From assembly GCF_000761445.1 (NCBI RefSeq), contig NZ_KN196470.1:608149-672148 (forward strand): a stretch of DNA of 64,000 nucleotides. Direction: 5' to 3'. Shown here piece by piece: positions 34,687-43,416 of this stretch. Within the stretch, counting starts at the first letter, position 1, and each line of letters starts with the position of its first letter. The notes under the pieces were generated by a model, which was given only the letters and a program-made list of their open reading frames with translations, was not told the DNA's origin and ran no database searches. The position numbers were made by a program, and so were the translations under genes. The stretch comes from Oleiagrimonas soli. Lineage in GTDB: Bacteria > Pseudomonadota > Gammaproteobacteria > Xanthomonadales > Rhodanobacteraceae.

Positions 34687-35277
34687 TCAGTACGGCGGCT
34701 CGCGACGCTGGCGCTGCATGCGCGCCGCTTCGGTCCACCAGGCCAGGTCGTCGGCGAAGCGTGCGAAGGATTTCTCCAGCAACGCGCCGGCGTCGCCCTG
34801 CGGCTGGCCGTCGGCATCCAGCGTCGCGCCGATCGGGCCGACCAGCACGCTGCTGGAAATGACCACCATGCCCATCTCCGACAGCGTGCCGTGCCACAGC
34901 AGGTTGGCGCGCGCGCCGCCGAGTCGTCCGGCCGAATAGCTGACGATGCCGGCCGGACGCCAGAACCATTCTTCGAGGAAGTGATCGGTGAGGTTCTTCA
35001 GGCCCGGCTGCATGCCCCAGTTGTATTCGCCGGTGACGAACACGAAGCCGTCGGCCGCGCGAATCTTGCCGGCCAGCGCTTCCATCGCTTCGGGCGCTTC
35101 GCCGGGCGCGTGTTCCTTGTACATGCGGTCCAGCATCGGCAGGCCGATCTGCATGGCGTCGATCAGCTCGGCCTCGGCACCGCGCGCCTGCAGGCGGTCC
35201 ACCACGTAGTGCGCCAGCCGGATGCCGGCGCGGTCGGAACGGTAGGAGCCGTACAGCACGAGGATGCGTTCGGACAT
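34687..35277 (-). CDS. NADPH-dependent FMN reductase
   Basis: This 196-residue flavodoxin-fold protein has ILVLYGSYRSDRAGIRLA as the phosphate-binding loop, GFVFVTGEYNWGMQPGLKN as the family signature EYN motif, and WRPAGIVSYSAGRLGG around the flavin site. It reduces FMN or quinones with NADPH and could supply reduced flavin. The start at 35277 gives the canonical N-terminus. A role with the halogenase 4 kb away is only a guess. Confidence 0.87.
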   Translation of the reverse strand: MSERILVLYGSYRSDRAGIRLAHYVVDRLQARGAEAELIDAMQIGLPMLDRMYKEHAPGEAPEAMEALAGKIRAADGFVFVTGEYNWGMQPGLKNLTDHFLEEWFWRPAGIVSYSAGRLGGARANLLWHGTLSEMGMVVISSSVLVGPIGATLDADGQPQGDAGALLEKSFARFADDLAWWTEAARMQRQRREPPY

Positions 35278-35462
35278 GCCGGAACCTCGAAGGCAGCGGG
35301 CGCGGCCGGCCGCTCGCCGGTCGCTCGCGGCCATGATGGCACGGCGCCGACATCGATGCGGCGGCATAACAACCAACGGTGATAACCGCGAGTGCCGCAT
35401 TCATGCAACAAATCGTTCCATCCCGTGCTTTACGCTGCAGGTTTCCCGTCGAGGAGGAAGGC

Positions 35463-36284
35463 ATGACGTCGCGTCCCCGTTTCCTGATGTGTCCGCCCAC
35501 GTATTTCGAGGTGGCGTACGTGATCAACCCGTGGATGGAGCATCACGTCGACAACGTGCAGCAGGCGCGGGCGCAAGCGCAGTGGGACGCCTTGCACGAG
35601 GCGCTGCAGGCGCGCGCGGACGTGGCGCTGGTCGAGCCGGCGCCGGGTCTGCCGGACATGCCGTTCACGGCCAACGCCGGCGTGGTGCTGGGCGACACCT
35701 TCGTGCCGAGCCGCTTCCGCCATGCGCAGCGACAGGGCGAGGAAGCGCTGTTCGAGCGCTGGTGCGCCGAGCACGGTTTCGCGATCCGTGCGCTACCCGA
35801 GGGACTGGATTTCGAGGGTGCGGGCGACGCCTTGCTCGACCGCGGTCAGCCGCTGCTGTGGATGGGCCACGGGCACCGCAGCGACGCGGCCTGCGCGCCG
35901 GCGCTGCAGGCGCTGCTCGATATCGAGGTGGAGCCGCTGCGGCTGGCCGACGCGCGCTTCTATCATCTGGATACCTGCTTCTGCCCGCTGCAGGGCGGTG
36001 CGCTGCTGTACAACCCGCGGGCCTTCGACGACGACTCGCGCGCGCGGATCGAGGCGCGCGTGCCGGCGCACCGGCGGCTGGCGGTCGATGCGGACGATGC
36101 CGCGGCGTTCGCCTGCAACGCGGTGGACGTGCTCGATGCGGTGATGCTCAACCGCGCCAGCGATGCGCTGCGTGCGGGGCTGAAGCGTCTCGATTACGAC
36201 GTCATCGAGACGCCGCTGGACGAATTCATGAAGTCCGGCGGTTCGGCCAAGTGCCTGACGCTGCGCCTGGACGAACCGCGCTGA
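35463..36284 (+). CDS. Amidinotransferase / dimethylarginine dimethylaminohydrolase family protein
   Basis: This 273-residue guanidine-modifying-family protein has the five-blade signs: PPTYFEVAYVINPWM at the start, DMPFTANAGVVLGDTFVPS, LDFEGAGDALL, FYHLDTCFCPL with the catalytic His, and GSAKCLTLRL with the nucleophile Cys264 near the end. Members hydrolyse or transfer guanidino groups of arginine or its methylated forms. No partner genes show which. GAGGAAGGC lies just before the ATG at 35463. Confidence 0.87.
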   Translation: MTSRPRFLMCPPTYFEVAYVINPWMEHHVDNVQQARAQAQWDALHEALQARADVALVEPAPGLPDMPFTANAGVVLGDTFVPSRFRHAQRQGEEALFERWCAEHGFAIRALPEGLDFEGAGDALLDRGQPLLWMGHGHRSDAACAPALQALLDIEVEPLRLADARFYHLDTCFCPLQGGALLYNPRAFDDDSRARIEARVPAHRRLAVDADDAAAFACNAVDVLDAVMLNRASDALRAGLKRLDYDVIETPLDEFMKSGGSAKCLTLRLDEPR

Positions 36285-36301
36285 ATTCGTAGCGCGCGGC
36301 G

Positions 36302-37198
36302 TCAGCCGTGCAGGGTCACCGCGAGCCGGCCGACGTCCGCCAGCACGCTCTCGCGCGCTTCGTCGCTGGCGATGGAGCCAGCGTAGTAGGCCGCGACCAG
36401 CAGCGGTCCGCCCTTCGGCGGTTCGATCAGGCCGATGTCGTTGATCTCGTTGGCGGCGCCGCGACCGGTCTTGTCGGCACAGTGCCAGGCGCTCGGCAGA
36501 CCGGCGCGCAGCAGTCGGGTGCCGGTGCTGCATTGGCGCATCCAGCCGAGCAGCCGTTGCCGCGAGGCCGGACGCAGGGCGTCGCCCAGCAGCAGGTCGC
36601 GCAGGTCGGCCAGCATCGCCTGCGGCGTGGTGGTGTCGCTGGGGTCGTCGGGCAGAGCGAGATTGAGCGCCGGTTCGTTGCGTACCAGCAGGGTCTCGCG
36701 GTCGCCCAGGCTGCGCGCGTAGGCGGTCACGGCGGACGGTCCGCCGAGGGTTTCCAGCAACAGGTTGTCGGCGGTGTTGTCGCTCACCGTGATCGCCGCC
36801 TCGCACAGGGCTTCCAACGTCATCCCGGGCGCGCCGACGTGATGCCGGGTGATCGGCGCGTAGTCGAGCACGGCGTCGCGGTCGAAGACGATGCGGCGCT
36901 GCAGGCGCTCGACGCCGCTGTCCACCCGAGCCAGCAGGGCGGCGACGGTCAGCACCTTGTGCGTGCTGCACATCAGGAAGCGGCGATCGGCGCGATACGC
37001 CACGCGCAGTCCGCTGGACGTGTCTAGCATCGCCACGCCGAGCCGGCCGCCGTGCCGGGCTTCCAGCGCGGCCAGCCGGGTGTGGATGTAGCGAGTGGCG
37101 TCGAGGGGACGGCCGTCGCGCGCGGCGGCGTGCAGGTTCGGCAGGGCGGCCATGCCGGCGCCCACGGCCAGGGTTTTCAGGAGTTCGCGACGAAGCAT
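36302..37198 (-). CDS. bla: Class A beta-lactamase
   Basis: This 298-residue serine beta-lactamase has the full active-site set: S78-T79-H80-K81 (SxxK), S139-D140-N141 (SDN), E175-P-A-L-N179 (the omega-loop ExxLN) and K243-T244-G245 (KTG). The N-terminus, MLRRELLKTL followed by a hydrophobic stretch, has twin arginines, so Tat export is likely, as in the Stenotrophomonas L2 enzyme. It hydrolyses penicillins or cephalosporins in the periplasm. No ampR-like regulator is adjacent, so expression is probably constitutive and low. Confidence 0.93.
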   Translation of the reverse strand: MLRRELLKTLAVGAGMAALPNLHAAARDGRPLDATRYIHTRLAALEARHGGRLGVAMLDTSSGLRVAYRADRRFLMCSTHKVLTVAALLARVDSGVERLQRRIVFDRDAVLDYAPITRHHVGAPGMTLEALCEAAITVSDNTADNLLLETLGGPSAVTAYARSLGDRETLLVRNEPALNLALPDDPSDTTTPQAMLADLRDLLLGDALRPASRQRLLGWMRQCSTGTRLLRAGLPSAWHCADKTGRGAANEINDIGLIEPPKGGPLLVAAYYAGSIASDEARESVLADVGRLAVTLHG

Positions 37199-37402
37199 GA
37201 AGGGCGTTCCGATGCAGCGGCCATCATGGCCGGATGCGCAGCAGTGTGGCGTTGCGCTACGGCGAAGCCCGGCCGGGTTGCGGGCAATCTTCGGGCAGTT
37301 GCGGGCCGCCGACAGACGTCAGGCCGGCAGCCAATGGTGTGGGCATGGAATCTTCGGTGGCCCTGCGTGTCCAAGCAGGCGGACCGTGGTACTTTTCGGC
37401 GG

Positions 37403-37693
37403 TCAGGATTTGCGCGGACGCCTCGGCGGTCGTGTTTCGCTGACCTTGTCCTTGAGTCGTTGTTCGAGTCGCGCGGCAAAATCCACGAACGTGAGGCCGT
37501 AGATCGCGCCCAGTTCGCGTACTTGCACCAGATCCACGCCGCGCTGCCCGACCTCGATGGCCGAGACATAGGTCTGCGGACGCCCGAGCGAAGCGGCTAC
37601 CTCGGCTTGCGAGAGTCCGGCCTCGAGACGCAAGTCACGCAGCAGCGTGACCAGCTCAGCATGCTCAGGTGTGTGGATCGAGGCTCTTTTCAT
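37403..37693 (-). CDS. XRE-family helix-turn-helix protein
   Basis: This 96-residue protein has a single Cro/CI HTH (LVTLLRDLRLEAGLSQAEVAASLGRPQTYVSAIEVG, about 13-47) followed by a helix and a basic tail. It resembles stand-alone regulators or antitoxins. No toxin gene is next to it. The upstream region up to 37917 contains a promoter-like TATAAT at 37779. Confidence 0.85.
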   Translation of the reverse strand: MKRASIHTPEHAELVTLLRDLRLEAGLSQAEVAASLGRPQTYVSAIEVGQRGVDLVQVRELGAIYGLTFVDFAARLEQRLKDKVSETRPPRRPRKS

Positions 37694-37778
37694 GACCGAC
37701 GCTCGATCGTCCGGCCATGGACGTTATTACCCGAGCAGTTGTTAGGCGAAAGGCGGGATATTACCTGTATAGCGTGTA

Positions 37779-37784
37779 TAATCA
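37779..37784 (+). promoter_or_regulatory. -10-like TATAAT upstream of the 37918 membrane protein gene
   Basis: A perfect TATAAT, preceded by TGTATAGCG, stands out in this high-GC DNA and faces the gene at 37918. The -35 is poor. A GAGGAGG ribosome-binding site and a very short ORF (MRTRRGMQR) follow, which might be a leader peptide. Confidence 0.35.
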
Positions 37785-37917
37785 GAGATGCATCGAACGC
37801 GGCGAGGAGGATGGCCGGCCGATGCGGACGCGCCGCGGGATGCAGCGATAGCGTGGATGCCGCGGTTATGAATGAACCACATCACTTTGCGGTGGAAGGG
37901 AAGCGGGGTGTAGGGAG

Positions 37918-38463
37918 ATGCACTATTTATCGACGAAGCAGCGGCTTGCGATTCGCCTGGGACTGATCGCCACGGCCATCGTCGCGAGCCTGGCGACGAT
38001 CTTGATCTGGCCGCGCCTCGATCACGCCATCGAGCACCATACGGACATCATGTTGATCGCGGCGCTGACGCTGGTGATCGCGGGGGCGGTCGCGTACAGA
38101 TTGCTGCTGCGCTACGAACCGACCTTTCCGAGCGGCTTCCAGGCGACGGTCCATCATCGCAACATCGCCCTCGACCATGCGTCGGGCCGTCTCTGGGTGC
38201 GCACGCCCGATGCGCACGAATACACCTTGAGCAGCGATCAGATTCGCGCCTGGAAGCATGAGTGGACGCACCACTCCAATCGCTTGGGCTTGCAGCGTCG
38301 GGCCTGCAACCTCATCGTGCTCGAACTGGCCGAGCCGGGCGGAACACGCATTGGCGTGGATTTCGGTCGCGACCACGCGGCGGCCTCGCAGTGGCAGGCG
38401 CGCATCGCGTACTGGAAGCGGCGCGATCTGTTCGACATGCAGCCGCGGCACGCGCCGCTCTGA
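37918..38463 (+). CDS. Membrane protein of unknown function with two N-terminal helices
   Basis: This 181-residue protein has two membrane helices (about 12-32 and 43-62) and a cytoplasmic domain of about 115 residues with a beta-rich pattern: ATVHHRNIALDHASGRLWVRT, IVLELAEPGG, RIGVDFGRDHAAASQWQAR. I do not recognise a named family. AGGGAG precedes the ATG by only one base, so a distal ribosome-binding site or a different start is possible. Confidence 0.6.
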   Translation: MHYLSTKQRLAIRLGLIATAIVASLATILIWPRLDHAIEHHTDIMLIAALTLVIAGAVAYRLLLRYEPTFPSGFQATVHHRNIALDHASGRLWVRTPDAHEYTLSSDQIRAWKHEWTHHSNRLGLQRRACNLIVLELAEPGGTRIGVDFGRDHAAASQWQARIAYWKRRDLFDMQPRHAPL

Positions 38464-38580
38464 TCCGCGTACGCCGCTGCATGCGTTCTGCCCGCCGACG
38501 GTCGTCGACGTGCCCGCGAATTGCCCGATTCGTCGATTAGGTTCATCGCGTGCCGCGTCGGCATGCCATGAGGAACAGGG

Positions 38581-39702
38581 ATGCAGCGTCGACCGGGTCT
38601 GGACCTGCTGCGTGCGATCGCGGTGGTGTGGGTGATGGTGTTTCACAGCTATTTCGCCGGGTTCCAGGGTGGTGGCGTGCTGCGCTGGAGCGGCTGGATG
38701 GGCGTGGATCTGTTCTTTGCGCTCAGCGGTTTCCTGATCGGCTCGCAAGTGCTCAAACCGCTGGCGCAAGGCGAGCGGATGGCGTTCGGCGATTTCTACC
38801 TGCGTCGCGCGTTCCGCATCCTGCCGGTCTATCTGCTGGTGCTGACCGTCTACCTGGCGGCGCCGGCGCTGCGTGAAGTGTCGGACATGCGTCCGTGGTG
38901 GCAGTTCGCGACTTTTAGCCTGAACCTGTGGCCGGCGCCGCCCGCGCAGCAGGCGCTGTCGCACGCATGGTCGCTGTGCGTGGAAGAACATTTCTACCTG
39001 CTGTTCCCGTTGCTGGCCGCGCTGCTGGCCTGGCGGCCTTCGATGCGCCGTGTCCTCGGCGTATTCGCGGTGCTGGTGCTGGGCGGCATGGCCCTGCGCG
39101 CCTGGTTGTGGACGACCCGGGTGGGGCCGGTGCTGGATCCGTCGGCGGGGCAGGAGGCCTACATGCGCTTGCTGTACGTGCCGACCTGGGCGCGCCTGGA
39201 CGATCTGCTCGGCGGCGTCGCGCTGGCGGCGGTGCGCAACTATCGCCCGATGTTGTGGGCGTGGCTGGAGGCGCGCGCGAATGTCGTGCTGGGGTTGGGC
39301 GTGGCGCTGGTCGTCGTCGGCATGGCGTGGTTCTCGGGGCAGCGCCTGGGTTTCGCGCAGAACGTATTCGGCTATCCGCTGCTGGCGCTGGGCATGGCCG
39401 CGTTGGTGTGCGGCGCTGCCAGTCCCCAGGGTGTGCTCGGTCGTCGGGCCGTGCCCGGTGCGACCTGGCTGGCGTTGGCGTCGTACAGCCTGTATCTCAC
39501 GCACAAGGCCGTGTACGCGAACGTGCATCGCTGGCTGGGCGCATGGGGCGATGCGCACGGGTGGTGGAGCCTGCCGATCTACGCCGGCGCGGTGCTGGCG
39601 GTGGGCGCGATCTGCTACTACGGCGTCGAACGCCCGTTCCTGCGGCTGCGCGCGCGTGTGCGCGGTCGGCGAACGAAGGGCATGGCACAGGCAGCGGCAT
39701 GA
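38581..39702 (+). CDS. Membrane acyltransferase (acyltransferase 3 / OafA-like)
   Basis: This 373-residue polytopic protein has about 9-10 hydrophobic segments. The acyltransferase 3 signatures are GLDLLRAIAVVWVMVFHSY with the conserved Arg and His, GWMGVDLFFALSGFLIG, FYLRRAFRILPVYLLV and SHAWSLCVEEHFYLLFPLL (SLxVE motif). It transfers acyl groups to a surface glycan or other acceptor across the membrane. The acceptor is not shown by neighbours. The ATG at 38581 lacks a strong ribosome-binding site, but the N-terminus matches the family exactly. Confidence 0.9.
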   Translation: MQRRPGLDLLRAIAVVWVMVFHSYFAGFQGGGVLRWSGWMGVDLFFALSGFLIGSQVLKPLAQGERMAFGDFYLRRAFRILPVYLLVLTVYLAAPALREVSDMRPWWQFATFSLNLWPAPPAQQALSHAWSLCVEEHFYLLFPLLAALLAWRPSMRRVLGVFAVLVLGGMALRAWLWTTRVGPVLDPSAGQEAYMRLLYVPTWARLDDLLGGVALAAVRNYRPMLWAWLEARANVVLGLGVALVVVGMAWFSGQRLGFAQNVFGYPLLALGMAALVCGAASPQGVLGRRAVPGATWLALASYSLYLTHKAVYANVHRWLGAWGDAHGWWSLPIYAGAVLAVGAICYYGVERPFLRLRARVRGRRTKGMAQAAA

Positions 39703-39708
39703 ACGGGA

Positions 39709-39744
39709 CAGGCCCGGCCGACATGTCGCGCCGGACCGGGCCTG
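39709..39744. terminator. Bidirectional stem-loop between convergent genes
   Basis: A 9-base perfect stem, CAGGCCCGG and CCGGGCCTG with an 18-base loop, occupies the space between the acyltransferase stop and the opposing hydrolase stop. There is no strong T run on either side. Confidence 0.5.
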
Positions 39745-39759
39745 CCGTCGTCGTGCGAC

Positions 39760-40788
39760 TCACTTCAGGTGAGCACGCAGCGCTTCCGCCAGTTGCTGGA
39801 TCGCCGCCCGCGTGGGCGCATCGTCGGCCAGTGCATTGAGCAGTCCGAAGTCATGGATGGTGCCGTCGTAGCGCACCACCGTGACGTCGTTGCCGGCGTC
39901 GTCGAGCTTGCGGCCGTAGGCCTGGCCTTCGTCGGTCAGCACGTCGAACTGGGCCACCTGGATCAGCGCCGGCGGCAGGCCTTGCAGCTCCTTGCGCGAG
40001 GCCTTCAGCGGCGAGGCGTAGATGCTGTCGCGCTGCTTGGCGTCGGTGGTGTAGGCGTCCCAGAACCACTGCATCATCGGCCGCGTCAGGAAATAGCCTT
40101 CGGCGTAGGCGCGGTACGAACGGTTGTCGAAGTCGGCGTCGGTCACCGGCCACATCAGGCCCTGGAACGCGATCTTCGGGCCCTTGCGGTCCTTGGCCAT
40201 CAGGCTGACCACGGCCGCCATGTTGCCGCCGACGCTGTTGCCGACCACGGCCAGGCGCGAGCCGTCGACGCCGATCTGGTCGCCGTGCGTGGCGACCCAC
40301 TGCGTGGCCGCGTAGGCCTGCTCGATGGCGACCGGGTAGTGGGCCTCGGGCGAGGGCGTGTAGTTGACGAAGACGGCGGCGGCGCCGGAGGCGACCACCA
40401 GATCGCGCACCAGGCGTTCGTGGGTCGGGAAGTCGCCGAGGATCCAGCCGCCGCCGTGGAAGAACATGAAGACCGGCAGCGTGCCTTGGGCATGTTCCGG
40501 CTTGACGATGGTCAGCGACACGCGCCGTCCGTCCTGCTCGATGCTGCGCTGCTGCACGACGATGCCGGACAGGTCGACCTTGACGCTTTTCTGCGCGTCG
40601 GTCAGCACTTGGCGGGCGTCGGCCGGGCTCAGCGTCTGCAGTGGCGCGCCGCCGCTGTGGTTGAGCTGTTCGAGGAAGGCCGACGTGGCGCGGTCGGGCT
40701 GCAGGGACGGCGCGTCGCCGGCGTGGGCCGAGCCCATGAGTCCGGCGGTCAGGGTGCCGACGAGAAGCGGGATCTTGAAATTGCGCAT
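39760..40788 (-). CDS. Exported HSL-type alpha/beta hydrolase under an OhrR-type box
   Basis: This 342-residue secreted hydrolase has a signal peptide ending near GSAHAG. The hormone-sensitive-lipase set is present: FFHGGGWILGD (oxyanion), VVGNSVGGNMAAVV (nucleophile Ser), QFDVLTDEGQAY (acid) and DGTIHDFGLLN (His). Thirty bases upstream of its start is the 18-base palindrome at 40818-40835, the same as those before ohr and ohrR, so it belongs to the same regulon. It may act on oxidised or peroxidised esters; this is inference. It lies 141 bases downstream of ohr. Confidence 0.87.
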   Translation of the reverse strand: MRNFKIPLLVGTLTAGLMGSAHAGDAPSLQPDRATSAFLEQLNHSGGAPLQTLSPADARQVLTDAQKSVKVDLSGIVVQQRSIEQDGRRVSLTIVKPEHAQGTLPVFMFFHGGGWILGDFPTHERLVRDLVVASGAAAVFVNYTPSPEAHYPVAIEQAYAATQWVATHGDQIGVDGSRLAVVGNSVGGNMAAVVSLMAKDRKGPKIAFQGLMWPVTDADFDNRSYRAYAEGYFLTRPMMQWFWDAYTTDAKQRDSIYASPLKASRKELQGLPPALIQVAQFDVLTDEGQAYGRKLDDAGNDVTVVRYDGTIHDFGLLNALADDAPTRAAIQQLAEALRAHLK

Positions 40789-40817
40789 GGGATGTCTCCT
40801 TTTGAATTGATGGCTAT

Positions 40818-40835
40818 TAAATAGCGCACTATTTA
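40818..40835. promoter_or_regulatory. OhrR-type operator upstream of the secreted hydrolase
   Basis: TAAATAGCGCACTATTTA is an 18-base inverted repeat with one unmatched pair, placed 30-47 bases before the hydrolase start. It is 17 of 18 identical to the ohr operator at 41397-41414. Confidence 0.7.
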
Positions 40836-40929
40836 GTTTTGCGGAAAAAGGCACGCAGTGAGCGCGGTGCGGAACACCGAGGGCGTGCCGGTGAGACGGC
40901 GGGCGGATCGCGCCGCCCGCCGATCGTGC

Positions 40930-41355
40930 TCAGACCACGGTCAGGGTGACGTCGATGTTGCCGCGGGTGGCATTGGAGTAGGGGCACACGATGTGCGCCT
41001 TCTGCACCAGCGCCTCGGCGGCTTCACGTTCCATGCCAGGGATGTGGATCTGCAGTTCGACCTCGATGCCGAAGCCGGTCGGGATCGGGCCGATGCCGAC
41101 GCGGCCGGTGATGGTGGTATCGGCCGGCAGGCGCAGCTTGTCCTGGCCGGCGACGAACTTCATCGCGCCCAGGAAGCAGGCCGAGTAGCCCGCGGCGAAC
41201 AGTTGCTCGGGGTTGGTGCCTTCGGCGCCGTCGCCGCCGAGCGACTTGGGTGTGGTCAGGCGGATGTCGAGAACCTGGTCGGACGAAACGGCGCGTCCAT
41301 CGCGGCCGCCGGTGGCGGTGGCTTCGGCGCGGTAGAGAACGTTTTCGATGCTCAT
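40930..41355 (-). CDS. ohr: Organic hydroperoxide resistance protein Ohr
   Basis: This 141-residue cytoplasmic thiol peroxidase of the OsmC/Ohr fold detoxifies organic hydroperoxides using a Cys pair. C60 (GYSACFLGA) and C124 ([14 protein letters not shown]) are in place, as is the Ohr start [20 protein letters not shown] lipoyl-dependent reductant is normal for the family. Two overlapping palindromes just upstream (41384-41414) and the adjacent ohrR show peroxide-responsive repression. Confidence 0.95.
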   Translation of the reverse strand: MSIENVLYRAEATATGGRDGRAVSSDQVLDIRLTTPKSLGGDGAEGTNPEQLFAAGYSACFLGAMKFVAGQDKLRLPADTTITGRVGIGPIPTGFGIEVELQIHIPGMEREAAEALVQKAHIVCPYSNATRGNIDVTLTVV

Positions 41356-41383
41356 GGTGTGGAACTCCGGTGGGTGGGGTAGG

Positions 41384-41414
41384 AATAGCTCACTATTAAA
41401 TAGTGCACTATTTA
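41384..41414. promoter_or_regulatory. Tandem OhrR-type operators upstream of ohr
   Basis: A perfect 18-base palindrome, TAAATAGTGCACTATTTA (41397-41414), is joined to a weaker copy, AATAGCTCACTATT (41384-41397), 29-59 bases before the ohr start. The double site suggests tight, cooperative repression. Confidence 0.8.
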
Positions 41415-41433
41415 TATGCGGCAGAAAATGCAC

Positions 41434-41895
41434 TCATGCACTTTCCGCCAGATGGTGTCGCAGTCGATGCAGCTGGTTACGCAGTGCAGTCATTTCTTCC
41501 ATGCTGCAGTGGCTTGCACAGAAGATGCCGTCTTGTACGGGACCGGCCTTGGCTTCGAGCTTGCGGCCCTTGGCGGTCAGCGAGATCACGACGTGGCGTT
41601 CGTCCTCGCGCGAGCGGGCACGTACCACCAGGCCGGCCGCATCCATGCGCTTGAGCAGCGGCGTCAGCGTGGCCGAATCGAGTTGCAGACGCTCGCCGAT
41701 CTCGGACACGCTGCGGTGATCGTCCTGCCACAGCACCATCAGCACGAGGTACTGCGGATAGGTCAGCTTCAGCGGCTTGAGCAGGGTGCGGTAGACCTTG
41801 CTCATGGCCAGGTTGGCCGCGTACAGCGCGAAGCAGAGCTGGGCGTCCAGACGCGGGCCCTGCTGCGGATTCGAGGTGGCGGTGTTCGTGTTCAT
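41434..41895 (-). CDS. ohrR: Organic peroxide-sensing MarR-family repressor OhrR
   Basis: This 153-residue regulator has the winged helix ([47 protein letters not shown], about 43-90) followed by the basic wing [18 protein letters not shown]21 in the N-terminal DAQLCFALY segment is the peroxide-sensing cysteine of OhrR proteins (C22 in Xanthomonas). A second Cys, near FCASHC, could resolve it as in two-Cys OhrR. When oxidised it leaves its operators. An operator copy lies before its own start, so it is self-regulated. Confidence 0.93.
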   Translation of the reverse strand: MNTNTATSNPQQGPRLDAQLCFALYAANLAMSKVYRTLLKPLKLTYPQYLVLMVLWQDDHRSVSEIGERLQLDSATLTPLLKRMDAAGLVVRARSREDERHVVISLTAKGRKLEAKAGPVQDGIFCASHCSMEEMTALRNQLHRLRHHLAESA

Positions 41896-41906
41896 GGAGT
41901 GGATAA

Positions 41907-41924
41907 TACATAGCGCACTATTTG
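41907..41924. promoter_or_regulatory. OhrR-type operator upstream of ohrR
   Basis: TACATAGCGCACTATTTG matches the 18-base palindrome at 16 positions. It lies 12-29 bases before the ohrR start and 99 bases before the divergent MAPEG gene, which might also be affected. Confidence 0.65.
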
Positions 41925-42022
41925 ATTGCAAGCGATATTTGAAGACCGCTGCTGTGGCGTCGTCGCAGCCCGCGATGCATAGTGGCGCCGGGCCATTCCG
42001 GCCCGTCGGGGAGGGGACGCAG

Positions 42023-42412
42023 ATGAGTGTGACGATGACGATGCTGGCCTGGAGCGTGGTGCTGGGGCTGGTGCATATCCTGCTGGCGGCGACGTTCTCG
42101 GTCGCGCGCAATGGCCTGGGCTGGGCGCTGAGCGCGCGCGATGCGAGCAAGCCGGCGCTGGACGGCATCGGCGGGCGCGTGCAGCGTGCGTCGGCCAATT
42201 TCCTGGAGACCTTCGTGCTGTTCGCCGCGGCGTTGCTGGCGGCGGTGGCGATGGGTCGCGGCGATGCCCAGTTGGCGCTGGCCGCGCAGCTGTACTTCTG
42301 GGGTCGGCTGGCCTATCTGCCGATCTACGCGCTGGGCATTCCGGTGCTGCGCACGCTGGCGTGGGCGGTGGCGATGGTCGGTCTGGTGATGGTGCTGCTG
42401 ACGTTGTTCTAG
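42023..42412 (+). CDS. MAPEG-family membrane protein
   Basis: This 129-residue protein has four membrane helices. The MAPEG pattern is visible: GLVHILLAA near the N-terminus, RVQRASANFLETFVLFAAALL (RxxRAxxNxxE motif, the glutathione-binding stretch) and YFWGRLAYLPIYALGIP. Family members conjugate glutathione or act as peroxidases; here the function is unassigned. It is divergent from ohrR, consistent with a redox or detoxification role. GGGGAGGGGACGCAG precedes the ATG. Confidence 0.85.
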   Translation: MSVTMTMLAWSVVLGLVHILLAATFSVARNGLGWALSARDASKPALDGIGGRVQRASANFLETFVLFAAALLAAVAMGRGDAQLALAAQLYFWGRLAYLPIYALGIPVLRTLAWAVAMVGLVMVLLTLF

Positions 42413-42522
42413 AACGCGCGGCGACGCCATGCCGCGCATGTCGGCGGCGGTCGGGACGTGATCGCCGCCGACGCACGGGGTAAGCTGATAGGCGAACGTC
42501 CGCGGTAACGGCGGAGGCCGCC

Positions 42523-42720
42523 ATGAACGAACTGGAATCGGTCGCCGCGACTTGCCCGTATTGCGGCGAGCCGATCGAGCTGACCGTCGATTGCACGGTG
42601 GAAGCGCAGCGCTACATCGAGGATTGCGAGGTGTGCTGCCGTCCCATCGACATCGAGGTGCGCGTGCGGCGCGCCGATGGTCTGCCCGAACTGACGCTGC
42701 GTACGCAGGACGACGTCTGA
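42523..42720 (+). CDS. CPXCG-motif cysteine-rich protein
   Basis: This 65-residue protein has TCPYCGEPIEL and a second Cys pair, CEVCCRPID, forming a zinc-ribbon. It is the CPXCG family common in gammaproteobacteria and has no known role. It is followed 26 bases later by the dienelactone hydrolase gene on the same strand, so they are likely co-transcribed. Confidence 0.85.
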   Translation: MNELESVAATCPYCGEPIELTVDCTVEAQRYIEDCEVCCRPIDIEVRVRRADGLPELTLRTQDDV

Positions 42721-42746
42721 TCGACCCCCACCCCAAGGAAACAAGC

Positions 42747-43406
42747 ATGGCTGACAAGATTCGACTGCAGGACGGCCCGCCGGCCGTGAACGCCTGGATG
42801 GCGCAATCGGAGGGCACGCCCAAGGGCGGCGTCGTGGTGATTCAGGAAATCTTCGGCGTCACCTCGCACATCCGCAACGTGGTCGACGGCTACGCGAAGG
42901 CGGGTTACACGGCGATCGCACCGGCCATTTTCGATCTGGTGCAGTCGGACGTCGAGCTGCCCTACGACGAGGGCGGCATAAAGCAGGGCATCGAGTTCGT
43001 CGGCAAGATTTCCTTCGACGCGGCGCTGGCGCTGGTCAAGGCCGCGGCGGATCGCATCGCTAGCGTCGGAAAGGTCGGCGTGGTCGGTTATTGCTGGGGC
43101 GGCACGGTGGCGTATCTTTCGGCGCTGCGTCTGGGCCTGCCGGCGGTGAGCTACTACGGCGGACGCAACACGCAGTTCGTCGAGGAGCCGGCGCTGGCGC
43201 CGCTGATGTTCCACTATGGCGAGCGCGACGCGCACATCAGTGCGGCCGACCGCGACCGCGTGCGCAAGGCCCATCCGGATGCGGAATTCCATGTCTATCC
43301 GGCCGATCACGGCTTCAACTGCGACGAACGCGGCAGCTACGACGCGACGGCGGCGGCGCTGGCGCGCAAGCGCACGCTGGCGTTCTTCGCCGAGCATCTG
43401 AGCTGA
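42747..43406 (+). CDS. Dienelactone hydrolase family protein
   Basis: This 219-residue cytoplasmic alpha/beta hydrolase has VVVIQEIFGVTSHIRN with the conserved Glu, GVVGYCWGGTVAY with the nucleophile Cys (GxCxGG), HYGERDAHI with the Asp and PADHGFNCDERGSY with the His. This Cys-Asp-His triad is the dienelactone hydrolase signature. Such enzymes open lactones in aromatic degradation or act as general esterases. No aromatic pathway is nearby. AAGGAAACAAGC is the ribosome-binding region. Confidence 0.92.
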   Translation: MADKIRLQDGPPAVNAWMAQSEGTPKGGVVVIQEIFGVTSHIRNVVDGYAKAGYTAIAPAIFDLVQSDVELPYDEGGIKQGIEFVGKISFDAALALVKAAADRIASVGKVGVVGYCWGGTVAYLSALRLGLPAVSYYGGRNTQFVEEPALAPLMFHYGERDAHISAADRDRVRKAHPDAEFHVYPADHGFNCDERGSYDATAAALARKRTLAFFAEHLS

Positions 43407-43416
43407 TCCGCGCCGC

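Noticed and set aside
37868..37966. Short ORF MNEPHHFAVEGKRGV overlapping the start of the membrane-protein gene
   Set aside because: It overlaps the stronger gene in another frame and has no good ribosome-binding site.
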